Origin: Franconibacter helveticus LMG 23732
Lineage (GTDB): Bacteria; Pseudomonadota; Gammaproteobacteria; Enterobacterales; Enterobacteriaceae
Direction of reading: 5' to 3'
Assembly: GCF_000463115.2 (NCBI RefSeq)
Contig: NZ_AWFX01000051.1
Location: 100,709 to 164,708 of the forward strand
DNA length: 64,000 nucleotides
Shown: positions 17,323-26,741 of the stretch, in pieces
How the letters are laid out: the number at the start of each line of letters is the position of its first letter
Numbering within the stretch: the stretch's first letter is position 1
Translations under genes and position numbers: made by a program
Notes under the pieces: generated by a model
Told to the model about the DNA's origin: nothing
Seen by the model: only the letters and a program-made list of their open reading frames with translations
Databases searched by the model: none

Positions 17323-19302
17323 ATGTCCCGCAGTTTACTCATCACGGCGGCGCTGTGCGCCGCTACGGCTTCGCCTTACCTCTTTGGTGCTGAACAGGAC
17401 GAGATGGTCGTTACCGCGACAGGTTTTGCGCAAAAAATCCAGAACGCGCCCGCCTCTATCTCCGTTATTTCAAAACAACAAATTGAAGATAAAGCCTATC
17501 GCGACGTGACCGACGCGCTGCGGGATGTGCCGGGCGTGGTGGTCACCGGCGGGGGCAGCAGCAGCGATATCAGCATTCGCGGCATGTCCTCCCAGTACAC
17601 GCTGTTCCTGGTGGACGGCAAACGCATCAGCACCCGCAGCACCCGCCCGAACAGCGACAATTCCGGCATTGAGCAGGGCTGGCTGCCGCCGCTGGAATCT
17701 ATCGAGCGCATTGAAGTTATCCGCGGCCCGATGTCCTCGCTTTACGGCTCCGACGCCATGGGCGGCGTCATTAACGTCATCACGAAAAAGGTGTCGAACA
17801 CCAAAGCCTGGACCGGCTCAATACATGGCGACGCCACCTTCCAGGAAAACCGCGATTCCGGCGATCTTTACCAGACGAACGCTTACGCTTCCGGGCCGCT
17901 TATCGAAGGGCTGCTGGGGGCGAAAGTCACCGGGCTTTTCTCTCGTCGCCAGGAAGATAAAATCGAGAACGGCTACAACGAGCAGAGAATGCGCAACGGC
18001 GCCGTCACGCTGAACTTCACGCCGGATGAGAAAAACGATTTTGACCTGGATGTCGCCCGCGAATTGCAGGACCGCAACAGCACGCCGGGCATGTCGACAG
18101 CGGCGCAAACGTGCCGCGGCGCGACCTGCACGCCGAATGAAAAAAGCGAAACCCGTTACGAGCACACCACCTGGGCGCTGACCCACCACGGTTATTACGA
18201 AGACTTCAACTCCACCAGCTACATTGAGCAGGAAAAATCGAACAACCCGGAGCGTGAGATGAAGGCGTACAACACCACCTTCAACACGCAAAACCAGGTT
18301 TTCCTTGGCGACCACACGCTGACGCTCGGCGGCCAGTATCGCTATGAAAAGCTGCGCGACAACGGCAACCAGCTGGAAGCGGCGCAGGGGCTGAACAAAC
18401 TCACCCGCTGGAGCTGGGCGCTCTTCTCAGAAGACGAATGGATGATGACCGACAGCTTTACGCTGACGGCGGGCCTGCGCATGGACAAAGACGAGAACTA
18501 CGGCACTAACTGGACGCCGCGCGGCTATGGCGTCTGGCATCTCAACGACCAGTGGACGCTGAAAGGCGGCGTTTCCGCAGGCTATAAAGCCCCAGAACTG
18601 CGCCAGTCTTCCGCAAGCTGGGGACAGGTGACCGGCGGCGGCCGTCTTGATGGCATTATCGTCGGCAACCCGGACCTCAAGCCGGAAAAGAGCCTGAGCG
18701 AAGAGATTGCGCTGCTGTGGGATAACGGCGACAACCTGAACGCGGGCGTCACGCTCTTCAACACCGATTTTAAAGACAAAATCACCGAGGTGCGCCGTTG
18801 CAACAGCAGCAGCGACCCGGCTTGCCAGATTGGCAACCATCGCTACGACTTCATCAGCGACCGCGTCAACGTGGATAAAGCCACGATGCGCGGCGTGGAG
18901 TCCACCTTCGGCTGGGAGCTGGTTCAGGATCTCAACCTGACGGCGAACTACACCTACACCGAGTCGGAACAGAAAAGCGGGCAGTTCTCCGGCAAGCCGC
19001 TGAACAAAATGCCGAAGCATATGTTCAATACGACCCTCGACTGGCAGGCCACGCCGGATGTGGGCCTCTGGAGCCGGCTCAATTTTCGCGGCAAAAGCTC
19101 GGAATACTTAAGCCGCACGTCGATGGCGCAGGGCACGCCGTCTTATACGCAGGTTGATGTGGGGCTGCGTTACAACGCCGCGAAAGATCTGCTGGTGACC
19201 GCAGGCGTTTATAACCTTTTCGATAAGCAAATTGATTACGCCACCTACGACACCATCCTTGACGGCCGCCGTTACACCCTGGGCTTAACCTATAATTTCT
19301 GA
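17323..19302 (+). CDS. CirA-like TonB-dependent catecholate siderophore receptor
   Basis: A 659-residue outer-membrane receptor. It has a signal peptide (residues 1-22, ending 'SPYLFGA'), a TonB box-like 'DEMVVTATG', a plug domain ('APASISVISKQQIEDKAYRD', 'IRGMSSQYTLFLVDGKR', 'IERIEVIRGPMSSLYGSDAMGGVINVITKK') and a 22-strand barrel ending in 'YTLGLTYNF' with the terminal Phe needed for BAM assembly. The plug is very similar in wording to E. coli CirA (ferric dihydroxybenzoate receptor and colicin I receptor), and the length fits. Two Fur-like boxes lie upstream. It is monocistronic, with its own terminator. The precise ligand within the catecholate group is an inference. Confidence 0.88.
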   Translation: MSRSLLITAALCAATASPYLFGAEQDEMVVTATGFAQKIQNAPASISVISKQQIEDKAYRDVTDALRDVPGVVVTGGGSSSDISIRGMSSQYTLFLVDGKRISTRSTRPNSDNSGIEQGWLPPLESIERIEVIRGPMSSLYGSDAMGGVINVITKKVSNTKAWTGSIHGDATFQENRDSGDLYQTNAYASGPLIEGLLGAKVTGLFSRRQEDKIENGYNEQRMRNGAVTLNFTPDEKNDFDLDVARELQDRNSTPGMSTAAQTCRGATCTPNEKSETRYEHTTWALTHHGYYEDFNSTSYIEQEKSNNPEREMKAYNTTFNTQNQVFLGDHTLTLGGQYRYEKLRDNGNQLEAAQGLNKLTRWSWALFSEDEWMMTDSFTLTAGLRMDKDENYGTNWTPRGYGVWHLNDQWTLKGGVSAGYKAPELRQSSASWGQVTGGGRLDGIIVGNPDLKPEKSLSEEIALLWDNGDNLNAGVTLFNTDFKDKITEVRRCNSSSDPACQIGNHRYDFISDRVNVDKATMRGVESTFGWELVQDLNLTANYTYTESEQKSGQFSGKPLNKMPKHMFNTTLDWQATPDVGLWSRLNFRGKSSEYLSRTSMAQGTPSYTQVDVGLRYNAAKDLLVTAGVYNLFDKQIDYATYDTILDGRRYTLGLTYNF

Positions 19303-19321
19303 GCCTCTGGCGCCGCGTTTT

Positions 19322-19348
19322 AAGCCCGGATCCGTTCCGGGCTTTTTT
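19322..19348 (+). terminator. Rho-independent terminator of the CirA-like gene
   Basis: AAGCCCGGA and TCCGGGCTT form a stem around a short loop, followed by a run of T, 20 bases after the receptor stop codon. Confidence 0.85.
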
Positions 19349-19410
19349 ACCTCTGCCGAAGCCGTCGGTGAGCAACTGCTAAACTGAGTGAGTGCTAATC
19401 CGGAGGAATC

Positions 19411-20373
19411 ATGAAATTAGGCTTCGCTTGTAAATTCCTGAACGCTGAACAGAAACAACTTTTTCCCTTTAAAGCCACCACCCGCACACGATTCCTGAGC
19501 CTGGATAACGAAACCGGGGCCACGCTGCTTTATACGCTTGCCAGAGCCAATCTCACCAATCTGCGGCTCATTTTTCAGGAGCTTGCGCTGGAGCCTGCCG
19601 ACTTACGCATGATGCGTATCGGCAGCGATTTATTGCCTTTATATACGGTGCCGGAAGCGACGCGGCTCTATAACGAGTTTCTGCCGGATCTTTTCGCGCT
19701 TTTTACCGACTGCGGCGAGTTTGCCCGGGCGAACGGCATTCGGCTCTCTTTTCACCCCGGCCAGTATTCGGTCTTAGCCTCTGATAACCCGGACGTGGTC
19801 GCAAGGGCGATTGAAGATGTGGAATACCACGCCCTCTGCGCCCGGCTGATGGGCTACGGCCAGACGTTCCAGGATTTCAAAATCAATATCCATATGAACG
19901 GCAAAGCCGGGTTTGCGGGGTTTGCGTCGTCATTTGGCAAACTCAGCCCGGAAGCGCGGCGAATGCTGACCGTTGAAAATGACGAAATCTCCTGTTCGCT
20001 GGATGATGTTCTCCAGGCGCAGGCGCTCTGCCCGGTGGTGGTGGATATTCATCATCACTGGGTGAAAGAGAACGCGTTTATCAAGCCTGACGATCCGCGC
20101 ATCGCGCGCGTGAAAGACTCCTGGCGCGGCGTGCGGCCCGTGATGCATTACTCCATTTCGCAGGAGGGGCTTATCCCGCAGCAGGGCTTTCCGGAACAAA
20201 GCGCGCTCGGCGTACCCAAAACCAGGCTGCGCGCCCATTCCGATTACTACTTCAACCCCACGCTCAACGACTGGGCGCTGTCGTTTAAAGATTTCGACAT
20301 CATGTGCGAAGTGAAAATGAAAAACCTCGCCCGCGACAGGCTCTACGCTTACGCGAAAAGCCAGGAACACTAA
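19411..20373 (+). CDS. uvsE: UV damage endonuclease UvsE/UvdE
   Basis: A 320-residue TIM-barrel repair nuclease. UvdE/UvsE nicks DNA directly 5' of UV photoproducts and other distortions, starting an alternative excision pathway. Typical elements are the N-terminal 'LGFACKFL', 'RIGSDLLPLY', the metal-site segment 'IRLSFHPGQYSVLAS', 'FKINIHMNG', 'LTVENDEIS', 'PVVVDIHHHWV', 'MHYSIS' and 'RAHSDYY', supplying the His, Glu and Asp ligands of the trinuclear metal centre. GGAGG precedes the ATG. UvsE is sporadic in Enterobacterales, so it is an accessory repair gene here. It stands alone between two oppositely themed genes. Confidence 0.92.
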   Translation: MKLGFACKFLNAEQKQLFPFKATTRTRFLSLDNETGATLLYTLARANLTNLRLIFQELALEPADLRMMRIGSDLLPLYTVPEATRLYNEFLPDLFALFTDCGEFARANGIRLSFHPGQYSVLASDNPDVVARAIEDVEYHALCARLMGYGQTFQDFKINIHMNGKAGFAGFASSFGKLSPEARRMLTVENDEISCSLDDVLQAQALCPVVVDIHHHWVKENAFIKPDDPRIARVKDSWRGVRPVMHYSISQEGLIPQQGFPEQSALGVPKTRLRAHSDYYFNPTLNDWALSFKDFDIMCEVKMKNLARDRLYAYAKSQEH

Positions 20374-20520
20374 AAACGCCGCCGCAAGGAGGCGGCGGCC
20401 TCCCGTCCTGCCCGGCAGAGCCTCGCGTTTCTTCTTATACTGAGTAAAGCCCTACAGCGGTTAAGGCCATCTTTCTCATAACAACGTCATGAAGACGACA
20501 AATTCCACCAGGAGGCGATG

Positions 20521-21792
20521 ATGTTGACGGAAACGCAAAAACAATTGGTTAAAGATACCGTACCGGTGCTCAAAGAAAACGGCGTGGCGTTAACGGACTA
20601 TTTTTATAAACGCATGCTGCGAAATAATCCTGAACTAAAAGAAGTGTTTAACATGGGCCACCAGCGCAGCGGCGCGCAGGCGAAAGCGCTGGCGGGCGCC
20701 GTGCTGGCTTATGCGGAAAATATTGACGACCCGGGCGTGCTGGCGCCAGTCATTGAACTTATCTGCCACAAGCACGTCAGCCTGAATATTAAAGCGCCGG
20801 ACTACAATATCGTTGGCGAAAACCTGCTGCATTCCATCAGCGAAGTGCTCACTATCCCTATGGATCACGCGCTGATTAGCGCATGGGGCGCGGCTTACCA
20901 GGATCTGGCGGATATTTTTATCGCCACCGAAAAGAAAATCTACGACCAGCACCAGAACGCGGAAGGAAGCTGGCTCGGCTGGCGCGATTTCGTGGTCGAC
21001 AAAAAAGTGCAGGAGAGCGCGGAAATCACCTCGTTTTACCTGGTGCCCAAAGATGGCAACGCGCTGCCGGACTACAAACCCGGGCAATATGTCACGCTGC
21101 GCATTTATGTGCCGGCGCTCGGGCTGAAGCAGCCGCGCCAGTACAGTTTATCCAGCAGCCCTGGCGATAACTATCTGCGCATTTCGGTTAAACGCGAGGA
21201 ACCTCGCGCGCCGGGGCAGGACCCGGGCTACGTCTCCTCCACGCTGCATAAATCGGTTAATGAAGGCGACACGGTGGAGCTGAGCGCGCCGACGGGCAAC
21301 TTCTTCCTGCTCAACCCCGATAAAGACAACGTGCTGATAAGCGCAGGCGTGGGGCTGACGCCGATGATCTCAATGCTAAACCACCTGCTGGCGCAAACCG
21401 CCGACCCGAATAGCCATCCGGGGCAGGGCGGCGATGGCGAGTCAGCGGAAAGAAATAAAAAGCAGATCTACTTTTTGCATGCCGCCCGCAGCGCAGAAGC
21501 GCAGGCGCTGCGCGAAGAGATTGCCACGCTTGAGAGAGAAAACCGCAACCTGCACGTTTTCATCGCCTGGGAAGCGGTGAAAGAGAGCGACGTACAGGGC
21601 AAAGATTATCACCTGCACGGGCGGCTCGATCTCAACGCCGTGCCGCCGGATTTTCTGCCGAAAGAGGCGGATTATTATCTCTGCGGGCCACTGCCGTTTA
21701 TGCAGGCGCAACACCGCGCGCTGCGCGAGCGCGGCATCGCCGGGGAGCGTATTCACAGCGAGGCCTTTGGCACCGGCGGCGTCGCCTTTTAA
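20521..21792 (+). CDS. hmp: Flavohaemoglobin nitric oxide dioxygenase
   Basis: A 423-residue flavohaemoglobin: globin domain 1-140, FAD-binding domain about 150-260, NAD(P)H domain about 265-423. Key haem-pocket residues are present: Tyr29 (B10), Gln at E7 in the region 'GHQRSGAQ', and proximal His85 in 'ICHKHVSLNI'. The FAD motif is 'RQYSLSSSPGDNYLRISVKRE', and the nucleotide site 'LISAGVGLTPMISMLNHL'. The enzyme turns NO and O2 into nitrate. A loop of about 20 residues ('PNSHPGQGGDGESAERNKK') is inserted in the reductase domain relative to E. coli Hmp. The second of two adjacent ATGs (20521) has the better spacing to AGGAGG. No clear NsrR site was seen. Confidence 0.93.
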   Translation: MLTETQKQLVKDTVPVLKENGVALTDYFYKRMLRNNPELKEVFNMGHQRSGAQAKALAGAVLAYAENIDDPGVLAPVIELICHKHVSLNIKAPDYNIVGENLLHSISEVLTIPMDHALISAWGAAYQDLADIFIATEKKIYDQHQNAEGSWLGWRDFVVDKKVQESAEITSFYLVPKDGNALPDYKPGQYVTLRIYVPALGLKQPRQYSLSSSPGDNYLRISVKREEPRAPGQDPGYVSSTLHKSVNEGDTVELSAPTGNFFLLNPDKDNVLISAGVGLTPMISMLNHLLAQTADPNSHPGQGGDGESAERNKKQIYFLHAARSAEAQALREEIATLERENRNLHVFIAWEAVKESDVQGKDYHLHGRLDLNAVPPDFLPKEADYYLCGPLPFMQAQHRALRERGIAGERIHSEAFGTGGVAF

Positions 21793-21810
21793 CCCTCGCT
21801 ATTTTTCCAG

Positions 21811-21834
21811 GGCCGGGCAAACCCGGCCTTTTTC
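21811..21834 (+). terminator. Rho-independent terminator of the flavohaemoglobin gene
   Basis: GGCCGGGcaaaCCCGGCC followed by five T, 18 bases past the hmp stop codon and ahead of the convergent glycosidase gene. Confidence 0.88.
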
Positions 21835-21849
21835 TTACCGGCAAGCCAC

Positions 21850-24042
21850 TTACTCTTGCACCGTTTCGCGATAGCGGTTTTTCCCAACGACCTTTCCTTT
21901 TTCGTCGAAGATAGTAAAGCTCACCAGCAATTCGCCCGCTTCCTGCGGCGTGATATCCAGCGTTTCGATTCTGTTCAGGCTGTCGGCGGCGAGCGTCCGG
22001 CGGGTTTGGGAGGCGACCAGGGTGCGGTTATTCTGCGTCACTGACCATTTTAACGTGCACGATCTGCATTCAGAGAAGGTGTCATTAACGGCCCACAGCC
22101 CAAAGCTGCCGGGTTTGCCTTTGCGCCATTCGGCGGTTACTGGCTCGATAGAGGGCAACAGCGGCTGATAAGCGCGTTGCAGCGCGTAGTAGCCCGCTTT
22201 GGGCTGGCGCAGGTAGTCGACCACCCCCCAGTTTATCGACGGCCAGGTTTCCACAAACATAAAGTGAAACAGCGCGGTGACCGGCTGATAACGCTGGCGA
22301 CGGTAGCTTTCCGCCGCTGTCGCCACCAGCTTCGCCTGGTACTGCTGGGTATTATGAATAAATTCATTCATATTTTTACCGCGCGGGATATGGGCGAACT
22401 TAAAGGTCTGGAAGGGCTGAAAGTTATGGTATTTCCAGCGCGTCCAGCCCGGATCATCCGCCGCCGTAGTGGCAGGCCAGCGGCTTTCCGGCGGGATAAT
22501 GGTTTTCAGCGTCGGGAGGTTCGGCAGCGCCTGCGCGCCAAATTCGGTAATGATGCCGGTTTTCGCCGGGGCGAGCAGGTCGCGTATCGTGCCGAAATAC
22601 CACCCTTGCCAGTAGTGTTCTTCCACGGCCGAGAAACGGTGCACAATGCGCGACGTATCTTCCGCCAGCGCGTCCGCCACGCGCGTCGTCAGCGTCCGGT
22701 TAAGATCTTTATTCCAGTCCGGGAAGCGTTTTTCCATCCACGGCGAGTTCCAGGGCGGTTCGTTGTGGCCGCCCCAGGCGATAATGGCCGGAGAATTGCC
22801 AAACTGCGCCACCATCTCGCGGGTCTGGCGCGCCGCGTTGTCGGCGAACGCCTCGCTGTTGTTATAGCCCCACTGCAACGGCACGTCCTGCCAGATCATC
22901 AGCCCCATTTCATCCGCCACCTGATAAAGCGGACGACCTGCCACGTGGCCATGCACGCGAATGGCGTTAGCGTTCATCGCCAGCACCAGTTGAAAATCGC
23001 GACGGTATTTTTCCGCCGTCATTTCGCTAAGCCAGGGAGAGCCAATATAGTTAGAGCCTTTGATAAATAACCGCTTATCGTTAATTTGCCAGCCCTGGTC
23101 GCCCGCAAGCTCCTGCGCTTTACGCAGCCCGGTGCGGGTTTTCGCCACGTCCATGACCCCCTGTTCATCATGCAGGCTGGCGCGGATATGGTAGAGGTGA
23201 GGCTTGCCGTAGCCTGCGGGCCACCAGAGCTTCGCGCCGTCCATCGGCAGCGTAATGCTCAGGCGCTGCGCTGTTTTGCCCGTGGCGTTCAGGGTAACGG
23301 GCTGCTCAATGCGAAAGCGCTCGCCGGAAAAGTTAGCGGGCGCCGCCGTAAGGCGCAGCGTGGCCTGGCGGCTTTCCCGGGCGCGGTAAACTATCTCTGC
23401 GCGCAGCCGGGGCTTCGCCAGGCCCTCTTGCCAGTCCGGGCGAACGATAACTTCGTCAATCGCCGCGCCGCGGCTTAAGTGCAGCCGCACCGGCGCCCAG
23501 ATGCCGCCGGAGTTGGCGTCCTGGCCTTCCGGCGACCAGGCGCCGCCGGGGCGCGTGTCGTGCTGGTTGAGTATGCCCTTCACCATATTTTTATGCAGCG
23601 GCCAGATGGTTTTCGGATCTTCAAACGGGCTGTCCACTTTCACCGCCAGCCGGTTATGGCGGCGCAGCGCGTCGGTCGCGTCCAGCGAAAAACGCTGGAA
23701 GTAACCTTCATGACGGCCAAGCGGTTGCCCGTTTAGCGTTACATCGGCAAAGTAATCCACGCCGTCAAAAGTGAGCGTCGCCAGCGTATCGTCATCCAGT
23801 TCCGGCAGCGTAAACGCGTGGCGATACCAGAGCGCGCCCTGGTGATCCCGCCCGGCGACGTACCAGTTGGCAGGCACGCGCAGGGGCGACCAGCCGCTGT
23901 CACGCGCCTGTACGCCGTCAAAGGCCGGGTCGTTGGCGTCATGGGCGCGCCAGTCGCCGGCCAGAGACCAGGTGACCGGCAGCGCGGTCGCCTGAGCGAA
24001 AGCGGTTAACCCGCACCACAGCGCAAGCGCATAACGTATCAT
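21850..24042 (-). CDS. Exported glycoside hydrolase family 2 enzyme (beta-mannosidase-like)
   Basis: A 730-residue glycosidase with a signal peptide (residues 1-20, 'YALALWCGLTAFAQATA'). It has a GH2 sugar-binding jelly roll ('GVDYFADVTLNGQPLGRHEGYFQ'-like block near 94-117), an immunoglobulin-like domain, and a TIM barrel from about residue 315. The acid/base is Glu428 in 'AWGGHNEPPWN' and the likely nucleophile Glu500 in 'IITEFGAQ'. The pattern fits beta-mannosidase or exo-beta-glucosaminidase-like GH2 enzymes; the sugar is unknown. It ends the seven-gene leftward operon, overlapping the hybrid-kinase gene by four bases, which suggests that it trims or recycles the glycan made by this locus in the periplasm or outside the cell. 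Confidence 0.87.
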   Translation of the reverse strand: MIRYALALWCGLTAFAQATALPVTWSLAGDWRAHDANDPAFDGVQARDSGWSPLRVPANWYVAGRDHQGALWYRHAFTLPELDDDTLATLTFDGVDYFADVTLNGQPLGRHEGYFQRFSLDATDALRRHNRLAVKVDSPFEDPKTIWPLHKNMVKGILNQHDTRPGGAWSPEGQDANSGGIWAPVRLHLSRGAAIDEVIVRPDWQEGLAKPRLRAEIVYRARESRQATLRLTAAPANFSGERFRIEQPVTLNATGKTAQRLSITLPMDGAKLWWPAGYGKPHLYHIRASLHDEQGVMDVAKTRTGLRKAQELAGDQGWQINDKRLFIKGSNYIGSPWLSEMTAEKYRRDFQLVLAMNANAIRVHGHVAGRPLYQVADEMGLMIWQDVPLQWGYNNSEAFADNAARQTREMVAQFGNSPAIIAWGGHNEPPWNSPWMEKRFPDWNKDLNRTLTTRVADALAEDTSRIVHRFSAVEEHYWQGWYFGTIRDLLAPAKTGIITEFGAQALPNLPTLKTIIPPESRWPATTAADDPGWTRWKYHNFQPFQTFKFAHIPRGKNMNEFIHNTQQYQAKLVATAAESYRRQRYQPVTALFHFMFVETWPSINWGVVDYLRQPKAGYYALQRAYQPLLPSIEPVTAEWRKGKPGSFGLWAVNDTFSECRSCTLKWSVTQNNRTLVASQTRRTLAADSLNRIETLDITPQEAGELLVSFTIFDEKGKVVGKNRYRETVQE

Positions 24043-26741
24043 CGCTTTTCCTCTCTTCGTTGCAGCCAGGCGACGACGCGCGTCTGCTCAAGGCGTAACG
24101 CCTGGAGCAACTGTTCAAGGTGCGTCTCGCTCAGGGTGTTGGCGCCCGTTTCCAGCTGGCGCAGCAGCTCGCCAAGGCGGGTGAAATCGAGGGAGATGGC
24201 CTCGCCGCTCAGTTTATGGGCGGCGCGGCGCAGCGCTTCACGATCCCCGGCGGCGCCAGCCTGTTCTATTTCCGCCACCAGCGAGGCGATCTCGTCGCGA
24301 AAAATCGTCATCAGCTCGGCCACCAGCTGCGGGTCGCCGCCGCACTGTTCGAGCAGCGCGCTTTCTTCGGGCAGCCCTTCGTCCGACGCCGCCGTTTCCG
24401 CCTGCGGTGCGGGCTGCGGCTCCGCCGCCACGCGGTTTAGCTCCGCAACCAGCGCCTCGCGGGTGACCGGCTTGGCGATATAACCGTCAAAGCCCATCGC
24501 CAGACAGCGCTCTTTGTCGCCCTGCATGGCATGGGCGGTCATGGCGACCACAGGCTGACGCGCCCCTGCGCGCAAACGCTCCTCTTCGCGCAACAGCTGG
24601 ATGGCGGTTTCGCCGTCCATGTGCGGCATTTGCAAATCCATCAGCACCACATCCCAGCTTTCGGCGCGCCACAGCCGCAGCGCCTCTGCCCCGTCGCCGA
24701 CCGTTTCGCAACGGTGCCCCAGCTGTTCCAGCAGCCGGTTCGCCAGCCGCTGATTCACCAGGTTATCTTCCGCCAGCAAAATACGCAGCGGGCGCTGCGG
24801 CGCCCCGGCTGGCGCAGGCGGCGTGGGCGCCGCATTATTTGCCGGGGCGGGCGAGGCCGGGCGCAGCAATGAGCCGATAGCCTGATGCAGTTCGCTCTGG
24901 TCCACAGGTTTATGCAGGTAATGGGCGATGCCGATGCGCTTAAGCATGCTCATGTCGAAATGGCGGTTCATGGAGCTGAGCATAATGATGCGGCTCTGGC
25001 GCGCCTGCGGCAGCACCGAAAGCTCCAGCGCCAGCGAGACGCCGTCCATGTCGGGCATCTGGGCGTCGAGCAAAATCACCGGGAAGGGCGGCTGCTGTGA
25101 AACCTGCGCCAGCGCCTCTTTCGGATTGTCCACGCAGCAGGGCGTCAGGCCCATCGTCGTCAGCATGGCGTTTAACAGCCGCAGGTTAGTGGCGTTATCA
25201 TCCACCACCAGCACGCGCTCGCCGCTAAAGCGCTGCGCGTTGTCGTTATCGCCCGCAGCAAGGGCGCTTTCCAGCGCCAGCGAGAAAGAAAATTCGCTGC
25301 CGAGACCGGGCGTGCTGGTTACCTGCAAAAGGCCGCCCATCATGGCCACCAGCCGCGCGGAAATGGTCAGCCCCAGCCCGGTGCCGCCGTAGCGCCGGGT
25401 GGTGGAACTGTCCGCCTGGCTGAAAGCTTCAAAAATAAGCTGCTGTTTTTCTGCGGGAATGCCGATGCCGCTGTCGCGCACGCGAAAACGCCAGCGTCCC
25501 GCCTGGGCGTCCGGCTCTATCGTCAGCAATACTTCCCCTTCATGGGTAAACTTCAGCGCATTGCTGAGCAGATTGGTGAGGATCTGGCGCAGCCGCCCGC
25601 TGTCCACCCGCAGCACGTCAGGCACCTGCGGCGAAATATCCACCAGCAGCTCTACCCCTTTTTCGCTGGCGGCGGGCATATGCGGGCGGATCAGCGTCTG
25701 GATGAAAGGGCGAAGGGTCAGCGCTTCTTCCTCCAGCACAATCTTGCCCGCTTCGATTTTCGAAAAATCGAGGATGTCGTTGATGATATGCAGCAGCGCC
25801 TGCGCGGAGCTCATCACCAGCGTCAGGTATTCGCGCTGTTCGGTGTTGAGATCCGTCTCCAGGCAAAGCTGGGTCATCCCCAGAATGCCGTTCATCGGCG
25901 TGCGGATCTCATGGCTCATGTTGGCGAGAAACGCGCTTTTCGCCTCGTTCGCCAGGCGCGCGGCTTTGGCGGCGTCAATGGCGATAAGCTCGGCTTCTTT
26001 ACGGCGGGTAATATCCTGAAGCGTGCCGATAACGCGCTCCATTTCGCCCGCCATGCTGAGGGTAACGACCTGGCCTGAAAGCAGCATCCAGCGCCACTGT
26101 CCTTCGGCGTTACGCACGCGGATTTCGCACTCAAAAACCGGGCGATGGTGTTTGCTCGCCTTTTGCATCGTTTCGCGCAGCAGAGCGCGATCCTCCTCAT
26201 GCACAAGGCCCATCAGGAAACGGGCGCTGTAGTGCCATTCGCCGCGCGGCTGGCCGGTCAGCGCCAGCAGCGTGTCGTTTACCTGCAAAATGTCCGGCGT
26301 CACATGCCAGTCCCAGGTGCCGATATGGATAGATTCCGCCGCCAGCAGAAAGTCGTCGTGCAGCAATTGACGAGAGCTTTGCGCCGTGTCGAGCCGCGAA
26401 ATGTCGGTGTGCAGGCTGGCGATGCCGCCGTCCGGCAGGCGCTGGTGCTGTGAAAAGAGGCGCCGCGCGCCCGACTCGCGCACTTCACAATGGTTATCCA
26501 GCCGACAGTTGGCGACTATCGACGCCGCCAGCGCCTGGCGCCGCCCCGGCTCGGTATCGTAAGCGGCGTCGATAAAGCGGACCGCCAGTTCCGAAAGCGT
26601 GGCGCCGATGTGCAAATACGGCGCGATTGTCGGGTAAAAGTGCGTAATGTTGTCGTTCCACGCCACCAGCCGTTCGTCGGCGTCATAAATCATGACCGCC
26701 ACCGGCAGGGCGTTGAGATCGTAAAGCGACGGCGCGTTCAT
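24039..26741 (-). CDS. Hybrid sensor histidine kinase, PAS-PAS-HisKA-HATPase-REC-REC-HPt
   Basis: A 900-residue phosphorelay kinase without membrane helices. PAS-like domain about 8-115; second PAS/PAC about 130-250 ('GTWDWHVTPDILQVND', 'QDITRRKEAE'); HisKA with His277 in 'NMSHEIRTPMNGILG'; HATPase about 380-490 (N-box 'LTNLLSNALKF', 'RDSGIGIP', 'GGTGLGLTIS'). The first receiver has Asp559 in 'VILLDAQMPDMDG', the second Asp702 in 'VVLMDLQMPHMDG', and the HPt has His842 in 'RRAAHKLSGEA'. Four-base overlaps join it to the globin-like gene upstream and the glycosidase gene downstream. No DNA-binding partner lies beside it, so the receiver of the PP2C protein at 35664 is a good candidate target of the HPt. 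Confidence 0.93.
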   Translation of the reverse strand: MNAPSLYDLNALPVAVMIYDADERLVAWNDNITHFYPTIAPYLHIGATLSELAVRFIDAAYDTEPGRRQALAASIVANCRLDNHCEVRESGARRLFSQHQRLPDGGIASLHTDISRLDTAQSSRQLLHDDFLLAAESIHIGTWDWHVTPDILQVNDTLLALTGQPRGEWHYSARFLMGLVHEEDRALLRETMQKASKHHRPVFECEIRVRNAEGQWRWMLLSGQVVTLSMAGEMERVIGTLQDITRRKEAELIAIDAAKAARLANEAKSAFLANMSHEIRTPMNGILGMTQLCLETDLNTEQREYLTLVMSSAQALLHIINDILDFSKIEAGKIVLEEEALTLRPFIQTLIRPHMPAASEKGVELLVDISPQVPDVLRVDSGRLRQILTNLLSNALKFTHEGEVLLTIEPDAQAGRWRFRVRDSGIGIPAEKQQLIFEAFSQADSSTTRRYGGTGLGLTISARLVAMMGGLLQVTSTPGLGSEFSFSLALESALAAGDNDNAQRFSGERVLVVDDNATNLRLLNAMLTTMGLTPCCVDNPKEALAQVSQQPPFPVILLDAQMPDMDGVSLALELSVLPQARQSRIIMLSSMNRHFDMSMLKRIGIAHYLHKPVDQSELHQAIGSLLRPASPAPANNAAPTPPAPAGAPQRPLRILLAEDNLVNQRLANRLLEQLGHRCETVGDGAEALRLWRAESWDVVLMDLQMPHMDGETAIQLLREEERLRAGARQPVVAMTAHAMQGDKERCLAMGFDGYIAKPVTREALVAELNRVAAEPQPAPQAETAASDEGLPEESALLEQCGGDPQLVAELMTIFRDEIASLVAEIEQAGAAGDREALRRAAHKLSGEAISLDFTRLGELLRQLETGANTLSETHLEQLLQALRLEQTRVVAWLQRREEKR

